Assembly: GCA_015178975.1 (NCBI GenBank)
Contig: WHVD01000058.1
Coordinates: forward strand, 434,001 to 498,000
DNA from: Hysterangium stoloniferum
Lineage: Eukaryota > Basidiomycota > Agaricomycetes > Hysterangiales > Hysterangiaceae
DNA length: 64,000 nucleotides
Reading direction: 5' to 3'
Shown: positions 1 through 10,389 of the stretch, piece by piece
Position numbering within the stretch: position 1 is the first letter of the stretch
Layout of the letters: each line of letters begins with the position of its first letter
Notes under the pieces: model-generated
What the model saw: only the letters and a program-made list of their open reading frames with translations
What the model was told of the DNA's origin: nothing
Databases searched by the model: none
Position numbers and translations under genes: made by a program

Positions 1-45
1 AGTAGCAATAATCAACTTTAGGTACTGATACACCCTTATTCTGAA

Positions 46-666
46 TCACATATAGGATTTGCAGGGTATTGTCATGCATTTAAAGCCCCTGACTTCAGAG
101 ATAATGATCTCCTCACACCATTTGGGGAGTTGTTCAGAGTGTTGGTCAAATGTCCCAGGTTGGGGAAAGAATGAGTCCACCACCACTATGCTGGAAAATT
201 GACCTAGCCAGATGGACACCTCCATTGGCATATTGGGAAACTTAGCCAGGTAATCCTTGGTGATGGTGGCGACTTTATTGCCATTGATCTCTTTGGAATA
301 GAATGAGCTCCACTTGTCATTTTCAGATTCAGCACAGTGAATTTGATTCTTATAAGCCTTTTGTAACATGGCCTGTTGCAGTGGAAATGACAGAGTAGAG
401 CATTCATCTGTTTCGTGAGGTGTGTACATTCCAAGACCACTTGGTGGTTTGAAATAAGGTCTGCATTCAGTCATTCTAACAGAATCTGACATAGTTTGTT
501 GTAGTTCTTGACTGACATCTGTTTCTTGCATCATTAGAGAAGACTTTTGCACAGTGATGTTACTGGGTAGTCCAATACTGGGCAGTTCCTTTCTAGTTCT
601 GGTTGTTCCTACAAGAATTTGGGAAGTTCCCCTGCTGCCCAGGGTTATAACACTGTTATCGGTCAA
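46..666 (-). CDS. Unrecognised 206-residue ORF in transposon debris
   Basis: This is an open frame of 206 codons starting at 666 and stopping at 46. I do not recognise a domain: there is no zinc knuckle, no DTG/DSG protease triad and no polymerase motif. The composition is ordinary, with a Ser/Thr/Gln-rich first half. It lies in CpG-poor DNA surrounded by retroelement remnants, so a gag or gag-pol spacer is the likeliest origin, but that is inference from context only. It could also be a chance open frame. Confidence 0.25.
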   Translation of the reverse strand: MTDNSVITLGSRGTSQILVGTTRTRKELPSIGLPSNITVQKSSLMMQETDVSQELQQTMSDSVRMTECRPYFKPPSGLGMYTPHETDECSTLSFPLQQAMLQKAYKNQIHCAESENDKWSSFYSKEINGNKVATITKDYLAKFPNMPMEVSIWLGQFSSIVVVDSFFPQPGTFDQHSEQLPKWCEEIIISEVRGFKCMTIPCKSYM

Positions 667-955
667 TGTTTATTGCTCATGGGGAATGAGGGTCCAGCTC
701 GGATCACTACTGTGAAGAGTTGAGTAAATTACTACTCAATGTGTGAGCAATATTGACTTGTAACAGTGTGATAATGGTATTGACTTATTAGAATAGTAAT
801 AGTTAAATGATATAATAGTCTGACACTCTAACTTAAAGCCCATGGGAGTGCAATGGATGCCTGCAGTTGCACATCCCACACACAATGGACCCCCCAAAAC
901 AGGAGTCTTCCTAAAGAAAAGTGTCAAAACAAAAAAAATGGAATAAAAGGACTAC

Positions 956-1330
956 TCAGTGTTCAGACCCCCCAACCTCCTCATCCTCATACTCCTCATC
1001 ATTATCCTCATTGTCTATGATAATACACCTCCTCTTCTCCTGTAGAATGATTAGCAAAAAATCCATACAAGAAGAATAAGGTCACTTACCTTGGAGGGCC
1101 CCACCATTCCTCTCCATCTACCTCTCCCTCTACCTCTCACATCATTGGTGGCTTTCCTTTTCAATGCCATCCCCACCTTACCATCATCTGCCTCTTTTTG
1201 TTTCTTCTCAGCAGCCTCCCATTCCTCACAAAGTCATTTCCACTCCTCAGCTTCCTGTAGCTGTTGACAAAGGACCTTGACATCATCCTTTTCACTAAGA
1301 CTGGGTAGAAAAAGAGGAAGAGACATAGAT
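956..1330 (-). pseudogene. Spliced coiled-coil/acidic-tail ORF remnant
   Basis: Read on the minus strand, the first exon (about 1330-1090) encodes a Glu/Lys/Gln-rich coiled-coil-like stretch broken by one stop, then an Arg/Gly patch. It ends at a good donor (AAG|gtaagt, intron 1089-1040), and a second exon (1039-956) follows an acceptor ending ctacag. The second exon encodes a very acidic tail and stops at 956. The layout (coiled coil, basic patch, strong donor) resembles the chromovirus antisense genes at 14.1 and 28.0 kb, but no cysteine cluster is visible and the orientation is opposite to the decayed copy next door. Family membership is therefore uncertain. Confidence 0.3.
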
Positions 1331-1990
1331 TGAGAAAAACAAGAATGATTTGTTTTCTTTTCACAATTTTTGAATATTTATATCCTACTAGTGCCTGTCT
1401 TAACTAAAAAACTTATAGGCACAAAATATTCAAGTAAGCGAATATATATAAAAAGTCAAAGATGATGTCATTTTTCTAGAAAGGCCTTGAAGGTCTCGAC
1501 CTAATGGGGGAATACTGTTAGGATCCCATCATTTCAGACCCCCACAATTTGTTTCTCACTAGAAAACCCTCATTGTCTCATTATTGGAGCCCCTGGCCAC
1601 ATCATTACCCCTCACAGCTTCCCCGATACTTGTTTATAGTACACTCCCACCCCATTCCATCTCCACTCCGCCCATTCCTCTGTTTCCATCTCTACATATA
1701 CTCTTATTTTGCCACCTAGTATTGTTTCTTAGTACCATACATTACTTTCTATCTCTCCCCACCTCATCATCATTTCCTTGTGATCCATCCTACACTTCAC
1801 TTCTTTGATCAGCCTTCCAATCACCTGTCTCAATGTAGTATAAAGCCCTGGACTCAGGGACTTCAATAAGATGAGGAACCGTGGTTTGAAGAAATGACAA
1901 CATCTTCAGGGAGTCAGGGCTCACAATAGTGCTCCCTGGAGTCTGTGATAGAGGGTCTTCTTACAGGTGGATGCAGAGCAAATGGAGGGG
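1331..1990. other. No gene seen; pyrimidine-rich repeat-like DNA
   Basis: No coding signal is supported here. The stretch 1560-1800 is C/T-rich on the plus strand, and the track around 1518 begins like an LTR (tgttagg) without a recognisable partner in the window. It is probably decayed LTR or untranslated retroelement sequence. Confidence 0.4.
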
Positions 1991-2715
1991 GGATTAGACG
2001 CAGCAAGATTGGCAGAGAAGTAGGAAGCAAAGTTAAGTGATGTTTTCTGTAGGTTTCCATAACACTGACTTGGTTGACAGCACAAGGTGGTGGAAATGGA
2101 GGTAGGTTTTGAGTCTGAAGAGGCAGGAATTTTGAGCCCTAGAGTGAGGCTCTTTAATTTCCATAATTCCCAATTTACCATACAATAGAAGAAAAAATAC
2201 AGGAAACAGAATCCAAATCCAAGGTACTGGGGCAGCTGGAAGTAGCAAATGAGGTTTGATGCAAATGATGTGGAGAGTGACAGATTGTCTGCTGGAAGCA
2301 GAAAGCCAAGTGGGGTGGGTGTTGCTATCCATATGCACTCACCATGCACACTTTCTGGAAAATGGGCATCAGGTCCAGAAAAACTAGAAACATCAGGAAC
2401 TCCACTGGAATGGATGGGTTATTGAAACAGGATGAAGCATTGGTAGAGCTCATTAAATCATTAAATGTTCAATGACTCAGATAGCCAAACAAATGGACAT
2501 GTTGCAGGAAATGGTGGAACTTAACACCCAAGTGCAGTTCAAAGGGTTCTGGGCACTTGCCAAGCAAAAGGTTTCTGGGAGTTTTGGAAGAGGAGCTGCA
2601 AGTTGCTGGAGAAGTGGAGAAGACCATGGGAACTAGTGTGGAAGAAGGAAAAGAACACAAAAAGTTGGAAATGTTACAGGAGATGTCCATCAGTAGTATA
2701 AGAATAAATCTGTCT
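1991..2715 (+). pseudogene. Decayed third copy of the chromovirus antisense zinc-cluster gene
   Basis: The exon at 2081-2144 starts after an acceptor ending gacag with the same CACAAGG bases as exon 2 of the 28-kb copy, and encodes the same short acidic peptide ending in a Ser-Pro-Arg/Lys motif before a gtgagg donor. The next exon begins at 2189 after ...caatag. Around 2320-2352 the DNA still aligns with the second half of the cysteine cluster of the 14-kb copy (Cys-Tyr-Pro-x-Ala), but the key cysteines are lost and stops are present. The C-terminal segment near 2535-2560 matches the Lys-Gly-Phe-Trp box of the 14-kb copy. The decayed integrase/chromodomain piece on the minus strand at 2860-3230 is the convergent pol partner. 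Confidence 0.55.
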
Positions 2716-2859
2716 TAATTGCTTCAAAATGTGGGTTAGAGAAGAAACTCTAGAAAAAGGTGAAATATTGGAGAATGTTGGAAGCTCTCTGTGAATTTTT
2801 TCAGAGAAAAGAGAGATATAGGGTGGGAAATGTATAGTGAACTACATAAGATTAGATAG

Positions 2860-3230
2860 TGGATAATGGGCCAGATTTGCTTGCATTAGCTTATGGAAAT
2901 TGAGGACTAATTTGGAACCATTGCCAAGTTCCATAGCCAGAATCCAGGATGCTTCTTTGTTGGTGCCATCATACATATCCTACCCATCTTACTAAGTATA
3001 AGAGCTTGCAGGTATGGCAATGATTGTTGATCTGAGAATCCAATATTTCTTAAATTTCAAACTTGGGTTCTCCATTATAATGATTGGAGGTGGGGGAGGT
3101 TGCACATGTTCCAAGATAGTGTTGGAAGTGCAGGGTTCCAGCATAGAGACATGGAAGATGAGACGGAATGCTTACTGTACATCAGAGAGCCCAGGACAGT
3201 GATGACATGAATCAAATTTCTCTTAATAAA
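2860..3230 (-). pseudogene. Chromovirus integrase C-terminus and chromodomain remnant
   Basis: On the minus strand this matches, codon by codon with gaps, the integrase C-terminal and chromodomain region at 29,210-29,560. Conserved traits are the Pro-Val-Phe-His type motif region (about 3100-3200) followed by the chromodomain (about 2930-3080). Stops and frameshifts prevent expression. In chromoviruses the chromodomain at the integrase C-terminus steers insertion into heterochromatin. Together with the antisense remnant at 1991-2715 it marks one decayed chromovirus whose 5' part is missing. Confidence 0.6.
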
Positions 3231-3880
3231 ATTCAAATAATAACCGAAGAATATTCTACAATATTGAGTATCATTCGACAAAGTATTGATTCATCCTGTC
3301 AATAAAGTATGAGGCAAATACAAGAGGTGAAGGCTCATGGATAAGACATTGAAAGGTTATGAAGAACAAGACTAGATTATTAATACAGTAAACTAATGTA
3401 CAAATTTATACAGATTTTCTGACTGACTTCCCTTGCTCCTATCATTGCCCTTTTATAGTTTGCTTTTCATCATTTATGTACATATGACTTAAGAATGAAA
3501 TTTGGGCATGAAGTGGAATTTTTGGGTTAGGTGGATGTGACCAGTGAGTCCTATTTTTAGTATTCTTGAAACTAGTTTTTAATTAGAGTTTTTAGAAGAA
3601 ATTTCAAAAAAGAAGAGTCAAATTGATGTTGAAGAACCATATAGCAAGTTGATTTGAAAGGGCATTTTTTGGGATTTTGGCATTAAGACAAAGGTTCATA
3701 AGTGTTATTATTCTGTGTCATATTTTTTTTTGATTTGATGATTTTGTTGATATGTAGATGCACCATGTGTTATGTATAACACAGGTGTTTTATGCAAAAA
3801 ATCAAACTCTTCATTGAGCTGAAATCAGTGCCTTCATATGCATCATGCTTGTTATTGGATTGTAACTGGGCCACCTGGAA
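3231..3880. other. AT-rich DNA, no gene seen
   Basis: No open frame above background, RNA gene or repeat boundary is supported. The sequence is AT-rich and CpG-free, probably transposon-derived. Confidence 0.35.
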
Positions 3881-4380
3881 AACCACATCAAAGTCAAAGC
3901 AAAAGAGTTGAAAGGTGATTGGAGAATCTGAGGATGATGATGACAAGAGTAAAAGTCAAAGGATTCGAAAACTCAGTCAAGGAGATCTGTATGTCAAAGG
4001 GTGATTTTGACATTGTCAGTTCATTCAAGAAGGTTGAATCAATCTGGAGGTTGGCAGGTATTTGTCAAATGTCAGAAAAAAGGTCACTTGGAGAATGAAA
4101 TTAAATTGATGCAAAGAAATGTTGAAGATGCGAAATTCAATTCAGGATTTAATTGATGAGGTTAAAGCATTTAAAGAAGATTACTTGACAATGTCAAAGA
4201 AATTAGTCAAATATCATGATTTGAGTGAAATGACTGATGTCAGTGTCCATAGTAGGAGTTTTGAGAATGCTTGGCATGAAAAAATGGTGGAATTGAGAGA
4301 AGAGGTAATTGAGGATATGTACTTCTTAAAAATTTTGATGAAATTCTTTATAAGGTCAGAAGCATGTTCGAGATATTGAG
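3881..4380 (+). pseudogene. Coiled-coil ORF fragment, possible antisense gene of a second decayed chromovirus
   Basis: The plus-strand segment has an acidic Asp/Ser/Lys-rich stretch near 3925-3960, then an 86-codon frame (4119-4379) rich in Glu/Lys/Leu with coiled-coil character. It lies downstream of, and convergent with, the decayed integrase/chromodomain at 4842-5308, the same relative position as the antisense gene in the better preserved elements. No cysteine cluster can be recognised, so homology is not established. Confidence 0.25.
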
Positions 4381-4841
4381 AGCCTAACCAAAAAGTTTCT
4401 TCATTTGTTCCTTTGTAACCTAATGTTAAGATCTAAGCAAAGGGGGAAAGGGGGCTCTATGTCTGGGGGCCAATGATAGAGATTGTACTAGTTGGGAGGT
4501 CTGACTCTGGAGCTTGGCTTCAACTTATGTGTTGCACCCATTTACATGGGGGTAAAGGGTTGTGGTTTGCCAACAATATCTTTGAGGGTATCAGAGAGGG
4601 AGTAAAGTGGCTGAAAACTAAATGGGAATAATCTAAGTCAATATTAGAACTGAAGAATAGTAGCATATGTAATAGTAGCATACATGGTAGGAACTTTATA
4701 TAACAGATGAGTGGAGGTCCAATCAAGGAAGTGAGAAGTAGTGATGGGTCACAAGAAGCATAGAAAGGGATAAGAATCAAACTACAAGTGAATACAATGT
4801 GATTAGGGTATACTAACAGGTATGAGGTGGCAAAGTATCAT

Positions 4842-5320
4842 TTACATGTAGGACAGGTAATGGGGGAGAATTGGGATGGAATGACAAAAGGGGAAAGCTA
4901 CAGTGAACCAAGTGTTGGGGTGCTGTAGGTGGTGACACCATGATTGGGGGTACCGATAGCAGGACACCAGAGGGTGAGGGGGGTAAAATAAGGTTGTGGG
5001 AGGCTGAATGACTGGGATCCTAACACCTAACCAAGCAACTAAGTATTGTAAAGAGTCTTTATCTTTATTGAATTTTGAATCCAAAATTTCTTGAATTTCA
5101 TATTTGGGATTTTCTTCAACATAAATCAGCAGTGGTGGTAATTGTTTTCAAGTTGAAAAGTATTGGGACGGAATGGTTGTAACATTAAAATGTGAAATAC
5201 AGGATGTATTCCTTTGAGATGATTGGGGAGTTTTAATGTATACAAATGAGTTCCTGGTTGAGTAATAATCTTGAAAGGCCCTAATAGATTTTCTGGTACT
5301 TTTTTCAATGGTCAGGTCAT
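4842..5320 (-). pseudogene. Chromovirus integrase C-terminus and chromodomain remnant (different lineage)
   Basis: Minus-strand frame 5308-5126 encodes an integrase C-terminal region with a leading Leu-Gly-Pro-Phe-x-Ile box and the His-Pro-Val-Phe-His motif before the chromodomain linker. It continues at 5084-4960 with the chromodomain core (Gln-Tyr-Leu-Val-x-Trp-Leu-Gly). The sequence differs clearly from the elements at 15 and 29 kb, so it is a separate chromovirus lineage. It is truncated at about 5320-5330 by the copia LTR. Confidence 0.6.
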
Positions 5321-5329
5321 TTGAATAAA

Positions 5330-5540
5330 GTTGGATTGTACATACATACATATACAGTATAAGCCAGTAGATAGCAGCAAAGTACCTCAGTCCATATATA
5401 CATGACTGAGGCAAGTAGAAATCCATGGATACTCAGTTATAAAACATGTAGCTAACAACTTAATGTTAGATACAGGTGCATAAATAGTCTGTTATAGTAT
5501 ATATGTGACTGAGATATGCTACTAGGTTCACTTTCCAACA
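5330..5540 (+). repeat. 5' LTR of outer copia element (approximate left edge)
   Basis: The right boundary is firm: the LTR ends ...TTTCCAACA at 5540 and is followed at once by GGTTATGGGCC, the half-initiator-tRNA-Met primer-binding site typical of Ty1/copia. The left edge lies where integrase homology of the preceding chromovirus stops (about 5325-5336) but is not fixed by a target duplication. A TATA-rich stretch near 5390 and 5500 is present. Confidence 0.55.
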
Positions 5541-5555
5541 GGTTATGGGCCTATT
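5541..5555 (+). promoter_or_regulatory. tRNA-iMet primer-binding site of outer copia element
   Basis: GGTTATGGGCC directly after the LTR end is the classic copia minus-strand primer site for a half initiator tRNA. The gag-only element nested in this same copy uses the identical site at 7295. Confidence 0.6.
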
Positions 5556-5619
5556 TCAGTGAACTTTTTTTCTCAAATGACTACCTCTATTTCCATGGAT
5601 GCTGCCATCTATTTCTCTT

Positions 5620-6380
5620 ATCCGGTCAAACCTTACTTATACAGGACCGAAACTTGATAAACTCAAGTCCAATTACTGGCCTTGGCTTCACGCCACTGAC
5701 CTCTTTATTACACTAATGGGATTTTCTGGCTATGTGGATGGCACCATACTTCAACCGGACACATCTGAACCACAGGTTCATGCCAACTGGAAAGCTAATG
5801 ACTCCCTTGCTGCTGCACTAATCATATCCACAATCGAGACCTCAGAACAGGAGTACATTGATTGCAAAATGGGTGCTCAGCAATGCTGGGATACACTTAA
5901 ACAACATCACCAAAGTGAAGGCCCTATTCGTCAGGTCCAATTACTACAGGAAGCACTCACTGTTCGTTGTTCCCATGGCACTTCTCTCCCTGTTACTGCA
6001 GAGAAAATTTGTTATCTGATCAACTGTGCCTACGACATGGGAGATATCTCCAGAGACCTTCTGAAATGCATTGCCCTCTTGGGCTCCCTTGGCACCAACT
6101 TCACTCACATCCACTCTATTATCATTCACGACATCTCTGCCTCCACACCATCTTCCCCCTTTACATCTACCCAACTTCGCTCATTCCTTGATGGCGAACA
6201 AAACCTCATCAACAGTGACACAAGAAACAACCCATTGATTCTGTTGCTTTGTCTGCACACCCTTCATCCAAGTCAAATTCCTCATTGGTCTTTTCCAATT
6301 GCAAACAGAATTACCATGTGGGAGAGTACTGCATTGTGCCAGGAGGAGGAATGGCTGGAAAGACTATTGATGAATTAAAA
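5620..6380 (+). pseudogene. Ty1/copia gag
   Basis: Frame 5599-6378 encodes a copia-type gag (UBN2/retrotran_gag family). It has the early Trp-Leu motif after the first 25 codons, the Trp-x-x-Leu repeat near the cysteine-tryptophan at about 5890, and the conserved Leu-Leu-x-x-Leu helix. The zinc knuckle expected near the C-terminus cannot be recognised and the frame ends before it. Gag would coat the RNA in the virus-like particle. The element continues at 6435. Confidence 0.7.
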
Positions 6381-6434
6381 CAGGCTCACTGACAGGACCG
6401 TGAATCCTGACAGATCAAGCCTTCTACCACTTCC

Positions 6435-7174
6435 ATGCCAACTGAACCACCTATACCAAAGGTCCCAGTCAAGCTCCAGGGTGTGGATGGTCACGTCTAC
6501 ATTGTTAGCATATATTCCTCAGAATTTTCCTCCATTGATCAACCTATTGCCAATATAGTTTCTTTACCATCCTCCCCTGCCATTCCTTCCCCCCCATTAA
6601 ACCAGGATGTCATTGAGTACAATGGATGGCTTGCCCTTGATGACAATCTTACAACCACAATTGACCGGTCTATATGCAGCAAATTGTCTGATTTTGCCAG
6701 TATCAATACTGTTAACATTGCCCTGATTTACCAATCCAAACGGATGCCTATCTCCACTGAATCCACACGATTTTGGATGGGCAGTGGTGCCTCTATTCAT
6801 ATTTCTCCTAATTGCACCATTTTTTTTTAACTTTGACTGCAATTACTCCTCACTCTGTTAAAGGCCTAGGTGGCTCCTCCATCTGGGCAATTGGCATTGG
6901 GGATATCAAAATTTGTATTGGCCACAGTACACACCTATTACTGAAAAATGTACTTTACATTCCAGATGCCACAGTACAGCTAATATCCATTTGCTGTCTC
7001 ACATGGGACTCACAAGTTGTCACACACTTTAATGATGCCTCATGTTGGCTCAACACCAAATATGGGACCACTATTGCCCAGGGCAGCCTACTCCTGCAGA
7101 AGAATCTTTACTCCCTTTCTCTTTCCTCAGCCCAAGCTGAACATGTCTTTGTCACCCATCACTTATCCACCATC
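6435..7174 (+). pseudogene. Ty1/copia protease region, active-site Asp lost
   Basis: The copia aspartic protease is recognised by the Trp-x-x-x-Ser-Gly-Ala-Ser-x-His-Ile-Ser block near 6775-6805. The catalytic Asp before Ser-Gly is Gly here, so the enzyme would be dead. A frame change in a poly-T run near 6825 moves the reading to 6812-7180, which carries the Asn-Val-Leu-Tyr-Ile-Pro motif typical of the sequence between protease and GAG-pre-integrase. The element is then interrupted at 7174 by the gag-only insertion and resumes at 8605. Confidence 0.7.
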
Positions 7175-7294
7175 TGTTAGATTACATTGTAGTGCAAGCC
7201 ATTGATGCGTTTTACGCTTGGCTATTTCGTACTTTACAGTAGCTTAGTCATCATACATAAACCTTGTCCGTTTTCCTTACGCTGTCATCGAACA
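7175..7294 (+). repeat. 5' LTR of gag-only element
   Basis: 120 bp, TGTTAGATTACATTG...CGAACA. It differs from the right LTR by one transversion and two CpG-type transitions. Confidence 0.9.
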
Positions 7295-7351
7295 GGTTAT
7301 GGGCCCCGCCCCGTTGCTTTAAAAGTCACACTAATACTATCTCATCATCTT

Positions 7352-8142
7352 ATGTCTAATATCAACACCTTACTTGCGAGTATCCCAAAACTCTCGGGTG
7401 ATAACTACCACGAATGGAAGTTTTCACTGTCAATGGTTTTGCGGCGTGCTGGATCATGGAGTGTTGTTAATGAACAAAGGCACCTAAGGATGAGAATAGC
7501 AAGGAGTATTTGGATTGGGCAAAGCATTCGGAGGATGGTTACACGGCAATTGGATTGACAATCGCGTCAAGCCAACAATCGTATATTCGGGATTGCACCA
7601 CTGGACCAGAGGCATGGCAAGCACTTGCAAAAATCTATCAGGCAAATAATCGGGCCAATCGGATTTCGTTGAAATGCCAGCTCTATATGTACCAGTATGA
7701 TGTCAAAAATCCAGTGATGGAATATGTCCATGGCATTTTGACTCTGGCTTCGCAGCTTCGAGCGATTGGAGTCGAGTTATGTGATGAGGATGTGCCGGAT
7801 GTCCTCATCTATTGTTTGGCTCCGGAATTTGGTGCGGTAGCAACTGCTCTTATGCAGTGTGTGGGATCACTTACAGTCGAAGAAATTTCCACGGCGCTGG
7901 TAGAAGAAGAAAGCCATCTAAAAGGGCGGAAAGAAAATGAGAGTCAAATTGCCATGAAAATGAAAGTTGACTCACCAAATATGCGACAGCCGAAGAATTG
8001 CTATAGATGCAACGGCGAAGGTCACATTGCGCGTTTTTGTCCCACGCCGAGGCCGGTTGTTTCGTCTTCAAGTGGATTACCTACCGAAAACCAGGAGATC
8101 CCCACTGATAGTGCAGGGAGTGCTTATATTTTACGCACTTGA
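7352..8142 (+). pseudogene. Copia-type gag of the gag-only element, one-base frameshift
   Basis: The start at 7352 gives a copia gag N-terminus (Leu-Ser-Gly-Asp-Asn-Tyr-x-x-Trp). The frame shifts once near 7470-7480, and from there reading continues to a stop at 8142 with a CX2CX4HX4C zinc knuckle at about 8000-8040. A missing single base is the simplest cause. Without it the protein would be about 260 residues, normal for a copia gag alone. This copy probably cannot make full gag, while functional relatives could supply it in trans. Confidence 0.8.
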
Positions 8143-8479
8143 AATTATCGCGTGGACTAGGAGTTGCGGGTAGAGCTCCAAGGTCCGGCATTTGTTTGTA
8201 ATCTGGGAGGTTGGGGGAACGTGTTCTAAGAGCGAGGATGCTCTGAGGTTCGGTTCGACACCAAATGTACCAGACGAATATTGCGTCTAGTGGGCGCAGC
8301 GGGTTTCTCAAAAATTTTGAGCAGATTCTGTGTCTAGTGGGCGCAGCGGGTTTTTTCGTGTCAATTTTTGGATGGGTTTTGCATCGAGTGGGCGCAATAT
8401 TTTGTGTTAAAACTGGTTTATTTCTCATTTTTCGTGTGTATGGTCTTACTGCACACTTCAATGACTTGCAAAGTGGGCA
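8143..8479 (+). other. Noncoding tail of gag-only element with triple repeat and pol III-like boxes
   Basis: Between the gag stop and the right LTR the motif TAGTGGGCGCAGCGGGTTT occurs twice (near 8288 and 8334), and a third degenerate copy (GAGTGGGCGCAAT) lies near 8387, spaced about 46-53 bp. Upstream, 8253-8263 reads GGTTCGACACC, a perfect tRNA-type B box, and 8165-8179 contains GGGTAGAGCTCC, A-box-like. Function is unknown. Packaging, transport or a captured tRNA-like module are possibilities. Confidence 0.45.
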
Positions 8480-8599
8480 TGTTAGATTACATTGTATTGC
8501 AAGCCATTGATGCGTTTTACGCTCGGCTATTTCGTACTTTACAGTAGCTTAGTCATCGTACATAAACCTTGTCCGTTTTCCTTACGCTGTCATCGAACA
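8480..8599 (+). repeat. 3' LTR of gag-only element
   Basis: 120-bp partner of the LTR at 7175-7294, preceded by the purine-rich AAAGTGGGCA tract and followed by the CCATC target duplicate. Confidence 0.9.
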
Positions 8600-8604
8600 C
8601 CATC

Positions 8605-9683
8605 GACACTTGGCATCATCAGCTTGGACATGCTAATTATCAGGCTGTCCGTGACATGTTCAATGCTAGCCTTATCAAAGGTGTGACACCTGTCAGTTCT
8701 TCATTCACTCCCTCTAAATGTGCTTCTTGTATCCTTGGCAAACAGACTAAAACACCTGTCCCCAAAGATATGAGAAGAGGGGGTCGGGCATAGGGAAACA
8801 AGGAGATTGGAGAAAGTGTGGATAGATCTTTCTGGACCTAGTCCCATTACTTCGCATACAGACATACTTATGTTATGAACATTGTTGATGATAATACTAG
8901 CTTTTGTTGGTCAATTCCACTAAAACTTAAAAGTGAGGCCTTCCACAACTTCAAATCTGGGAATGTGCAAGGGAAGTTGAAACAGGATTTAAAGTCGGCA
9001 TCTATAGGACAGATAATGGCAAACTCAAATCCCATAAGATGGCAGAATGGCTAGCATCCTAGGGAAAAAATCACCAAATCACCACACCTTACATTTCTGC
9101 ACACATAGGATGCATGGAATGACTGCATCAAACCTTAATGGCCAAAGTGAGAACAATGTGTATATATGCAGGTTTACCAGCATACTTATGGGATGAATTC
9201 TATCTCACTGCCAACCATTTACATGTCAAAATGACCACTAAAACCCTCATGGGCAAAACACCATGGGAATTATGGTATAACCAGGTACCAGATTATTCAT
9301 ACATGCATGAAATAGGTTGCTGTGCCTTTGTCCTGATTCAAAACAAAACAAAACCCAAAATCTACAAACAGTCCGTTGAATATATCCATATTGGATATGA
9401 CAGTAAATCCAAGACTTATCAATGTTTTGATCCAAAATTATGGCAAATATATAGCTCCTATCACATCTGCTTCCTCAAGAGTCATGATGGTCACCCACAC
9501 AATAACACTATCATATCCATTGATAATAATCCTATGCTGGATACCTCAGAATCTATCTCTCCCAATATATATATTCCCAACCATTCTGATGAACCCAACC
9601 CTCTTTCCATTTTACCACAACTAGACCAAAGACCCATTGCAGAATCTGCTGACTTACCATCAAATGACATGAAAATACTCTGA
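8605..9683 (+). pseudogene. Ty1/copia GAG-pre-integrase and integrase
   Basis: Directly after the target duplicate the copia polyprotein resumes with the GAG-pre-integrase motif (Trp-His-x-x-Leu-Gly-His) and the Cys-x-x-Cys of the integrase zinc site (about 8720-8735). The integrase core follows in several frames (8820-9130), and the GKT-P-x-E-x-Trp box lies near 9255. Stops and frameshifts abound. This region proves that the gag-only element landed inside this copia copy. Confidence 0.75.
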
Positions 9684-9770
9684 TGCTCATCACATACTCC
9701 AGCAGGACAACCTGTATCAACTCTGTGACTTGAATGTGCTATCCAGGAGTCCAAAAGTAGTGCTGAATTC

Positions 9771-10385
9771 TTGAGAGAGCAAAAATGGGAGCGTCAGCAT
9801 GCTATCACCACACTACATGATATTACTCCCTCATCAAATTTGTCTATGCCTAATACTACAGATCTACAGCATGCCCTATTGTCCATGCAGTTCGACTCTG
9901 ACTTACCAAATATGGATTTTGCCCCAGCTACTATGCCCAATATACTGGGTGTTGACCCAATGACATGCAATGATGAGCCACAGATTTGGGCTGAAGCTCT
10001 TCACTCTGGTGATGCCTCACATTGGTGGACCAGTTTCCAGGAAGAACTTGACTCCCTGAAAGAAATGGGGTATACAAATTAGTCCTGAGATCTGAAGTCC
10101 CTCAGGACTGCAAAATAAAAAAGTGGCCTGTCTTCCAAATTAAACACAATGAAGATGGTGAAGTGGTTCATTGGAAAGTCAAGTTAGTCTTCAAAGGATT
10201 TGAGCAGATTTACAATAAAGACTATCATAAGACAACCTCACCTACCACATACATGGAGTCTTGGCAAATCTTGCTCCATATTGCTGCCACTCTTGGTTGG
10301 GATGCACAGCAAATTGATATCAAAACTGCATTTCTCCATGGACTTCTACCTGACGATGAAACACAATATATGGAGCAACTGGAGG
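9771..10385 (+). pseudogene. Ty1/copia reverse transcriptase, N-terminal part
   Basis: Frames 9771-10082 and 10163-10385 carry the copia RT entry (Trp-x-x-Ala-x-x-x-Glu-x-x-Ser-Leu type, Lys-x-Arg/Lys-Leu-Val-x-x-Gly-Phe, then Asp-x-Lys-Thr-Ala-Phe-Leu-His-Gly). The sequence stops before the YVDD catalytic box because unrelated gypsy DNA on the opposite strand begins at about 10,390. No continuation of this copia copy is seen further right. Confidence 0.75.
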
Positions 10386-10389
10386 CAAT

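Larger units (their letters stand above)
7175..8599 (+). mobile_element. Gag-only non-autonomous LTR retrotransposon (TR-GAG-like)
   Basis: This is a complete 1,425-bp element. It has 120-bp LTRs at both ends, a 5-bp target duplication CCATC (7170-7174 and 8600-8604), a primer site GGTTATGGGCCCC right after the left LTR, one gag frame with a zinc knuckle, about 340 bp of noncoding DNA, and a purine-rich run before the right LTR. No protease, integrase or reverse transcriptase is present. The LTRs differ at only 3 of 120 positions, and CpGs are largely retained in contrast to the host copia copy, so the insertion is young. Structure matches the TR-GAG class described from plants. Confidence 0.9.

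Noticed and set aside
1921-2349. 142-codon minus-strand frame
   Set aside because: The plus strand here aligns with the exons of the antisense chromovirus gene; the minus frame has no motif and is its shadow.
8253-8263. A complete tRNA gene around the B box
   Set aside because: No acceptor stem or anticodon arm can be paired; only promoter-like boxes remain.
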